Positions 59,076-64,000 of a DNA stretch of 64,000 bases are shown here, piece by piece. Numbering within the stretch: the first letter of the stretch is position 1; each line of letters starts with the position of its first letter. Origin of the DNA: Chryseobacterium gleum (GTDB lineage: Bacteria > Bacteroidota > Bacteroidia > UBA10329); the NCBI GenBank assembly GCA_945903645.1, contig CAMDOM010000003.1, forward strand, positions 1-64,000. Direction: 5' to 3'. The translations under genes were made by a program, and so were the position numbers. Below the pieces are notes generated by a model. It worked only from the letters and a program-made list of their open reading frames with translations, was not told the origin of the DNA and ran no database searches.

Positions 59076-59243
59076 CAAATGCCCAGCACCAATTCGTTCG
59101 CAGGTACTGCAACGGGACAAATGCCCAGCACCAATTCGTTCGCAGGTATTGCAACGGGACAAATGCCCAGCACCAATTCGTTTGGAGGTATTGCAACGGG
59201 ACAAATGCTCAGCACCAATTCGTTCGCAGGTATTGCAACGGGA
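59076..59243. repeat. tandem repeat, 4 x 42 bp, upstream of the PhoD-like gene
   Basis: Four contiguous copies start at 59076, 59118, 59160 and 59202, differing at only a few bases. The core of each copy reads CAGCACCAATTCGTT. The period is a multiple of three and several frames are open, including the one leading into the phosphatase gene. There are no spacers, so this is not a CRISPR array. The copy number is likely to vary between strains. The remainder of the 58925-59294 gap holds nothing recognisable. Confidence 0.9.
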
Positions 59244-59294
59244 CACTTGGCTCAACTGCTTTTACATTTGCCTCAAATCCACAGTTCAACGCCT

Positions 59295-60359
59295 ATGGCA
59301 TTTCGCATCGCAATTTGGTTCATCCTATATATACCCTTTATTAGCCTTGGGCAAAGCGAATTTCCAGCGCCATGCCATAGCGTTAACAGCACCGTAAAGG
59401 ACAGCACCATCAGCCGCATCGCTTTTGGGTCGTGTGCCAAGCAAAGCAAGAATATGCCCGTGCTGCTCTCGGCCAAAGCGGCCAAACCCGATGTGTTTAT
59501 TTGGTTGGGCGACAATGTTTATGGCGATACGGATGATATGGCCGTGATGCGCGCCAAGTATAACGAGCTTAGTTGCAGGCCAGAGTTTAAGGCGTTGAAC
59601 AGCACCGTGCCTTTCCTAGCCACGTGGGACGACCACGATTATGGGCAAGACGACATGGGCAAAGAATACCGCTTCAAGGAAGCATCGAAAGTGGAGTTCA
59701 TGCAGTTTTGGAACGAACCAAAAGACAGTGAGCGGTATGCCCACCTAGGTATCTATCATTCCCGAATAGTAGGGCCAGTGGGGCAAAGGGTTCAATTTAT
59801 TATGCTCGATACCCGCACTTTTCGCGATGCTATTTTACCAGCGCAAGGCAAAGGGACAAAGCATGATTATCGCCCGCACACCGACACCACGCCAACCATG
59901 CTAGGCGAGGAGCAATGGGCCTGGCTGGGCAATGTGCTGCGCGAGCCTGCCGAATTGCGCATCATTTGCAGCAGCACCCAATTTGGAATAAGCTACAATG
60001 GCTACGAGGCTTGGGCCAATTTTCCGCACGAGCAAAAGCGCATGGCGCAATTGGTGAAAACCACCCGTGCCAATGGAGTGGTGTTTATTAGTGGAGATGT
60101 GCATTGGGCCGAAATGAGTAAGTATGAGGCCGAGGGCTGCTACCCGCTGTATGACATTACCAGCAGCGGCATCACCCAAACTTGGCCAACAGTAGAAGGC
60201 AATACCAATAGAGTAGGGCGCGTTTTTAAACCAAATAATTTTGGATTGATAGATATAGATTGGAACAGCGAAGACCCGCACCTGCATTTTCGCATTGCCA
60301 ACCGCAACGGCATTCATGTGCGCAACCATAAAGTAAAGCTCAGCGAATTGAAGTTTTGA
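59295..60359 (+). CDS. PhoD-like metallophosphatase, exported
   Basis: A 354-residue phosphatase or phosphodiesterase. ATG 59295 gives a signal peptide (RIAIWFILYIPFISLGQ). The metal-binding motifs of the calcineurin-like/PhoD group are there in order: RIAFGSCAKQ, WLGDNVYGD, ATWDDHDYG, and SGDVHWAE late in the chain. Asp and His ligands are all present. It probably releases phosphate from esters outside the cytoplasm. The same frame stays open through the 42-bp repeats to 59079, but a start there would bury the signal peptide, so it is rejected. The next gene, porX, is 132 bp on. Confidence 0.88.
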   Translation: MAFRIAIWFILYIPFISLGQSEFPAPCHSVNSTVKDSTISRIAFGSCAKQSKNMPVLLSAKAAKPDVFIWLGDNVYGDTDDMAVMRAKYNELSCRPEFKALNSTVPFLATWDDHDYGQDDMGKEYRFKEASKVEFMQFWNEPKDSERYAHLGIYHSRIVGPVGQRVQFIMLDTRTFRDAILPAQGKGTKHDYRPHTDTTPTMLGEEQWAWLGNVLREPAELRIICSSTQFGISYNGYEAWANFPHEQKRMAQLVKTTRANGVVFISGDVHWAEMSKYEAEGCYPLYDITSSGITQTWPTVEGNTNRVGRVFKPNNFGLIDIDWNSEDPHLHFRIANRNGIHVRNHKVKLSELKF

Positions 60360-60421
60360 GGGCAGATTGGATTTATTTTCTGCTTCGTCCACTATTCTCC
60401 AACTTCTCGCGTTGGTACTCC

Positions 60422-60429
60422 TACTTTTG
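60422..60429 (+). promoter_or_regulatory. -7 promoter element TACTTTTG for porX
   Basis: TACTTTTG fits TAnnTTTG, 62 bp upstream of the ATG at 60492. Confidence 0.5.
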
Positions 60430-60491
60430 GAATCTCGCTAGCAATTCTGCTTTGGGGACCAATGCAATCACAATAAAAAACTACAATCTCC

Positions 60492-62045
60492 ATGGAGAAG
60501 ATTAAAATACTTTGGGCTGATGATGAGATGGATTTGTTGAAACCTCATCTGCTTTTTTTGAAAGAAAAAGGATTTGAAGTGAGCACAGCTACCAATGGCG
60601 ATGATGCCTTGGATTTGTTTGATGGCGACACGTTCGACATTGTGTTTTTAGACGAAAACATGCCCGGAATTTCGGGTTTAGAAACCCTTTCGCGCATAAA
60701 AAACAAGAACAGCTTGGTGCCTGTGGTAATGATTACCAAGAGCGAGGAAGAGCAGATTATGGAAGATGCCATCGGCTCCAAAATCTCGGATTACCTCATC
60801 AAACCCGTCAATCCGAACCAGATTCTGCTCACCATCAAAAAGAACCTCGACACCAAGCGTTTGGTGCGCGAAACCACGAGCCACAACTACCAAAAGGAGT
60901 TTCGCGAAATAAGCATGAAACTCAGCGACCGCCTCGATTATCAAGAGTGGAAAGAGGTGTATAAAAAGCTGGTGTTTTGGGAATTGGAACTGCAACGCAG
61001 CAAAGACGAAGGCATGGGCGAAATTTTGGCCTCTCAGAAAGTGGAAGCCAACAATCAGTTTTTTAAGTGGATAGAGCGCAACTATCAGGAAATTATAAAT
61101 GGCAAGATGGCCGCAGCGCCAGTGCTTTCGCACACGCTGTTCAAAACTGCTGTTGCGCCAAAACTGGGCAAAGGCAAACCCACGTATTTCATCGTTATAG
61201 ACAATCTGCGTTGGGACCAATGGCAGGCCATTCGCCCTGCTGTGCTCGATATTTTGAAGTTGGAGAAAGAAGATATGTATCTCGGTATTCTTCCAACAGC
61301 AACGCAATATTCGCGTAATGCCATCTTCGCAGGATTAACACCTTTGGAGATTGAACGCAGGTTTAAGGATAAATGGGTGGATGATGAGGACGAGGGTGGT
61401 AAGAATCTTTACGAGCATGAGTTCCTTGCCGATCAGTTGCAGCGTTTGGGCCTCACCATCAAGCACAGCTACAACAAGATAACCAACAACTCTGCGGGCA
61501 AAAAGCTGGTGGACACCTTCTCTAACCTGAAGCCCAACGACCTGAACGTGATTGTATACAATTTCGTGGACATGCTATCCCACTCACGCACCGAGAGCGA
61601 AATGATACGCGAATTGGCCGATGATGAGCCGGCCTATCGCTCGCTCACCATGTCGTGGTTCGATCATTCACCGCTAAAGGACATGATGGAACTGATTGCA
61701 GAAATGGACGCCAACGTAATCATCACCACCGACCACGGCACCATCCGCGTAAAGGAGGCCAGCAAGGTGGTGGGCGACCGCAACACCAACACCAACCTGC
61801 GCTACAAGCAAGCTAAGAACCTCACCTTCGAGTCCAAGGACGTTTATGCTGTCAAAAATCCGCACGACATCCAATTGCCCAAGCAGAATGTGAGCCAGGC
61901 GTTCATCTTTGCCCGCGAGGATAAGTTTTTCGCCTATCCCAACAACTACAACCACTATGTGCAGTACTACCGCAACACGTTTCAGCACGGAGGAATTTCG
62001 TTGGAGGAAATGTTGGTGCCGATAGTGCATTTGACTTCGAAGTAA
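60492..62045 (+). CDS. porX: T9SS response regulator PorX (receiver plus PglZ domain)
   Basis: A 517-residue cytoplasmic regulator. The receiver domain (1-~120) has the phosphoacceptor Asp54 in FLDENMPG, acidic pair ADDEMD and the Lys in LIKPVNPN. A helical linker follows. The C-terminal ~320 residues are a PglZ alkaline-phosphatase-like domain with IDNLRWDQW, a probable nucleophilic Thr (LPTATQYSR, Thr269/Thr271) and the metal motif VIITTDHGT. In known species PorX works with sensor PorY and the sigma factor SigP to control T9SS genes, and its PglZ part hydrolyses nucleotides. No porY is in this window. bshC follows after 5 bp. Confidence 0.95.
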   Translation: MEKIKILWADDEMDLLKPHLLFLKEKGFEVSTATNGDDALDLFDGDTFDIVFLDENMPGISGLETLSRIKNKNSLVPVVMITKSEEEQIMEDAIGSKISDYLIKPVNPNQILLTIKKNLDTKRLVRETTSHNYQKEFREISMKLSDRLDYQEWKEVYKKLVFWELELQRSKDEGMGEILASQKVEANNQFFKWIERNYQEIINGKMAAAPVLSHTLFKTAVAPKLGKGKPTYFIVIDNLRWDQWQAIRPAVLDILKLEKEDMYLGILPTATQYSRNAIFAGLTPLEIERRFKDKWVDDEDEGGKNLYEHEFLADQLQRLGLTIKHSYNKITNNSAGKKLVDTFSNLKPNDLNVIVYNFVDMLSHSRTESEMIRELADDEPAYRSLTMSWFDHSPLKDMMELIAEMDANVIITTDHGTIRVKEASKVVGDRNTNTNLRYKQAKNLTFESKDVYAVKNPHDIQLPKQNVSQAFIFAREDKFFAYPNNYNHYVQYYRNTFQHGGISLEEMLVPIVHLTSK

Positions 62046-62050
62046 AAAGA

Positions 62051-63640
62051 ATGCACCGCGAGAATATCCCTTTAGCCCAAACTAACTTCTTCAACCGCCT
62101 CATCCTCGACCTGATTAGCGGCAAGGATGCAGTAAAACCGTTCTACGGCCTTCCTCATACTGTGGAAAGTTATGATGCCAAGATGCAAGAGCGCAGCAGT
62201 TTTCCTATGGATCGGGCCACGTTGGTCGATGTATTAGTTCAGCAATATGAGTCCATCGGTGGAGCGAAGGATACGGTGCTTTCCAATATCAATGCGCTGC
62301 GCGAAGACAAGACATTCACCGTAACCACTGGCCATCAGCTAAATATTTTCACCGGACCGCTTTACTTCGTTTACAAGATATTGCACACCATCTGTTTGGC
62401 AGAGGAACTACAAAAGCACTACCCGAACAACCGTTTTGTGCCTGTTTATTGGATGGCCACGGAGGACCATGACATTGCGGAAATTTCATTCTTTCATCTT
62501 TTTGGGAAGAAATATGAGTGGAATACCACCCAGACAGGCGCCACTGGAAGGATGCAAACCACTGGGCTAACGGACATATGCGATGATTTGGAACAGGTGT
62601 TCGCATCTCAACCGCAAGGACTCAAGTTGGTGGGGCTTTTTCGTGAAGCATATTCTCAGAAGAACTTGGCACAAGCCACAAGGCATTTTTCCAATGCATT
62701 GTTCGGCCATTATGGGCTTGTTGTGGTGGATGGCGACAATGCCTCTCTCAAATCGCGCTTTGCAGATGCTATGCTTCGCGATGCCTTCGATGGTGTTGCT
62801 TTCAAGGCGGTGACAGCCACTAGTAGGCAACTCACTGAGCTGGAATACCATACGCAAATAAATCCTCGCGAGATTAATCTGTTCTACTTGGCCGATGCTG
62901 TACGAGAGCGCATCGTTCGCACCGACACAGGTTTCCATGTGTTGCACACCGAGCTGCGTTTCACAGACGAGGCATTGCGTAGCGAGATAAAGGCACATCC
63001 CGAAAAATTCAGTCCCAACGTGGTGCTTCGACCCATATATCAAGAATGTGTGCTGCCCAATTTGGCCTACATCGGTGGCGCGGGCGAAATGGCCTACTGG
63101 CTGCAACTTAAAGATGCTTTTGGCTCGATGGGGTTCAGCTATCCCTTGCTCGTGCTTCGCAATCATCTGTTGCTTATTGATGGCGCATCCTCATCGCGCA
63201 TGGCAGAACTAAACCTTGTTTCTCAAGACCTTTTCCATCCCGTGGAAGACCTCACTCGCGCGCACGTGCTGGAGACCGTGCAGGCCAACATGGATCTGAC
63301 AGACGAGCAGCTATTACTCACAGAGATGTACGAAAGGCTGAAAACTACAGCATCAGAAATAGATGCCACGCTTCTGGCTTCACTCGATGCTGAGTTAATC
63401 AAACAGCGTCAGACTATCGGGCAGTGGGGAAGCCGCTTCTCACGTGTGCTCAAAAAGAAAAATGAGACATCGGTAGATCGTATCCGCAAATTGCATGCTA
63501 AGCTATTTCCAAACAATTCGCTACAGGAACGGTACAACAATTTGCTGCAGTTTCATCCAACAAATGAAGCCGATCTCATATCCAAGTTACAAGCCTCAAT
63601 TGAACCATTTGCAACCGATTTGGTAATAGTGAGCGTCTAA
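62051..63640 (+). CDS. bshC: bacillithiol biosynthesis cysteine-adding enzyme BshC
   Basis: A 529-residue enzyme adding Cys to glucosaminyl-malate, the last step of bacillithiol synthesis. The family pattern is clear: VTTGHQLNIFTGPLYFVYKI, PVYWMATEDHDIAEI, NVVLRPIYQECVLPNLAYIGGAGEMAYW and a coiled-coil C-terminal region. Length agrees with the family (~530). It begins 5 bp after porX, so the two are co-transcribed here; bshA and bshB are not in view. Confidence 0.95.
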   Translation: MHRENIPLAQTNFFNRLILDLISGKDAVKPFYGLPHTVESYDAKMQERSSFPMDRATLVDVLVQQYESIGGAKDTVLSNINALREDKTFTVTTGHQLNIFTGPLYFVYKILHTICLAEELQKHYPNNRFVPVYWMATEDHDIAEISFFHLFGKKYEWNTTQTGATGRMQTTGLTDICDDLEQVFASQPQGLKLVGLFREAYSQKNLAQATRHFSNALFGHYGLVVVDGDNASLKSRFADAMLRDAFDGVAFKAVTATSRQLTELEYHTQINPREINLFYLADAVRERIVRTDTGFHVLHTELRFTDEALRSEIKAHPEKFSPNVVLRPIYQECVLPNLAYIGGAGEMAYWLQLKDAFGSMGFSYPLLVLRNHLLLIDGASSSRMAELNLVSQDLFHPVEDLTRAHVLETVQANMDLTDEQLLLTEMYERLKTTASEIDATLLASLDAELIKQRQTIGQWGSRFSRVLKKKNETSVDRIRKLHAKLFPNNSLQERYNNLLQFHPTNEADLISKLQASIEPFATDLVIVSV

Positions 63641-63681
63641 ATGAATTGGCTAGGCTAAATACAGCCAAGCAACAGCAGTAT

Positions 63682-64000
63682 TTAGAACACCTTTGGAGCG
63701 TTTTTTGAATTGTTGAAATTGTAGCAATTCCGAGCGCGATTCCGTGCATTTTTTGATTTCGATTTGAATCCAGCACGGGTAAATTCAAAAGTCATAGCTA
63801 TTTCGTGCGTGCCAGCTGTATTGCCCGCCAACTTGGAAATAGTCAAGTCGTAGCTGTAGCCAATTTGATACATAAAGGTTTTTCGCTTGTCACTACCACG
63901 CACGCCAATGTTTAACATGATTGCGTCAGAATCATCCGATTCCAAACGCATTTCATTTCGATACCACGCACCAATCATCAATGGCTCGCATAACGCATAC
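63682..64000 (-). CDS. PorP/SprF-family T9SS outer-membrane protein (5' end outside window)
   Basis: The frame is open to the right edge, so only the C-terminal ~105 residues are seen. Phrases EPLMIGAWYRNE, MLNIGVRG, YQIGYSYDLTISKLAGNTAGTHEIAMTFEF match the last beta-strands of the PorP/SprF barrel family, which attach to the outer-membrane face and secure T9SS-dependent filaments. The Lys/Arg-rich tail after FEF with a terminal Val-Phe is typical. It converges on bshC. In many genomes such a gene sits next to a large type B (CHU_C) protein, which should be looked for just to the right. Confidence 0.85.
   Translation of the reverse strand, partial: YALCEPLMIGAWYRNEMRLESDDSDAIMLNIGVRGSDKRKTFMYQIGYSYDLTISKLAGNTAGTHEIAMTFEFTRAGFKSKSKNARNRARNCYNFNNSKNAPKVF

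Noticed and set aside
59076-59243. 4 x 42-bp repeats as a CRISPR array
   Set aside because: The copies are contiguous with no variable spacers, and no cas genes are nearby.
59079-60359. Longer PhoD-like gene starting in the 42-bp repeat
   Set aside because: It would place the signal peptide ~72 residues inside the protein. ATG 59295 gives a normal exported phosphatase.
1-64000. tRNA, rRNA, insertion sequence or attachment sites
   Set aside because: No cloverleaf with CCA-end pattern, no rRNA-like sequence, no transposase ORF and no terminal inverted repeat pair were recognised by eye. A tRNAscan or Infernal run would settle this.

Overview
The window comes from a member of the Bacteroidota. 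The evidence is a set of type IX secretion (T9SS) genes (porX at 60.5 kb, a PorP/SprF-type protein at the right edge, one type A and one type B sorted cargo protein), bacillithiol synthesis (bshC), many lipoproteins and signal peptides cleaved just before Gln, and the Bacteroidota-type promoter element TAnnTTTG in front of many genes. The order within the phylum cannot be fixed from this window. No rRNA, tRNA, CRISPR array, insertion sequence or phage gene was seen.

Left part (1-29.5 kb): mostly housekeeping and metabolic genes in short transcription units. These are an acyl-CoA dehydrogenase cut by the left edge, a DjlA-like TerB/J-domain protein, an RluE/RsuA-type pseudouridine synthase, a secreted GH31 enzyme with the full sulfoquinovosidase active-site set placed 2 bp behind a T9SS-sorted protein, a strikingly eukaryote-like cyclophilin, a short DNA polymerase III alpha homologue, a ribulose-phosphate-epimerase-like protein fused to a CBS pair and overlapping aroF (DAHP synthase), rplS, an apparent ether-lipid-cleaving pair (alkylglycerol monooxygenase homologue plus YhhN/TMEM86-type lysoplasmalogenase), dapA, a TlpA-type thioredoxin, a phosphohexomutase, a 1,033-residue type B T9SS surface protein with nine Cys-paired repeats, a GT-C membrane glycosyltransferase, an Smr/DUF2027 protein, TPR proteins and a 2-oxo-acid dehydrogenase E2.

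Centre (29.5-45.9 kb): the most unusual region. Five large exported proteins are encoded head to tail. Four share a PorE-like core (TPR, PD40 beta-propeller, regulatory beta domain). One adds about 850 residues of charged coiled coil and an OmpA domain. One adds a second, WD40-type propeller and an OmpA domain. Two stop without OmpA. The fifth lacks the propeller and is a 1,529-residue Lys/Glu/Ala-rich helical protein with a roughly 75-residue internal repeat that I cannot assign to a known family. Together they look like a locally expanded, peptidoglycan-anchored envelope scaffold. A link to the T9SS or to gliding is inference.

Right part (45.9-64 kb): a DEDDh exonuclease overlapping a fumarylacetoacetase-family hydrolase, a DUF1295 membrane protein, a DUF4920 lipoprotein, then on the minus strand an overlapping periplasmic-chaperone operon (two-domain parvulin, degenerate SurA-like lipoprotein, SurA, MoxR ATPase) and guaB. 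After these come a small gene pair, a GMC oxidoreductase, a lipoprotein, a 4 x 42-bp tandem repeat ahead of a PhoD-like phosphatase, porX, bshC and the 3' end of a porP/sprF-like gene.
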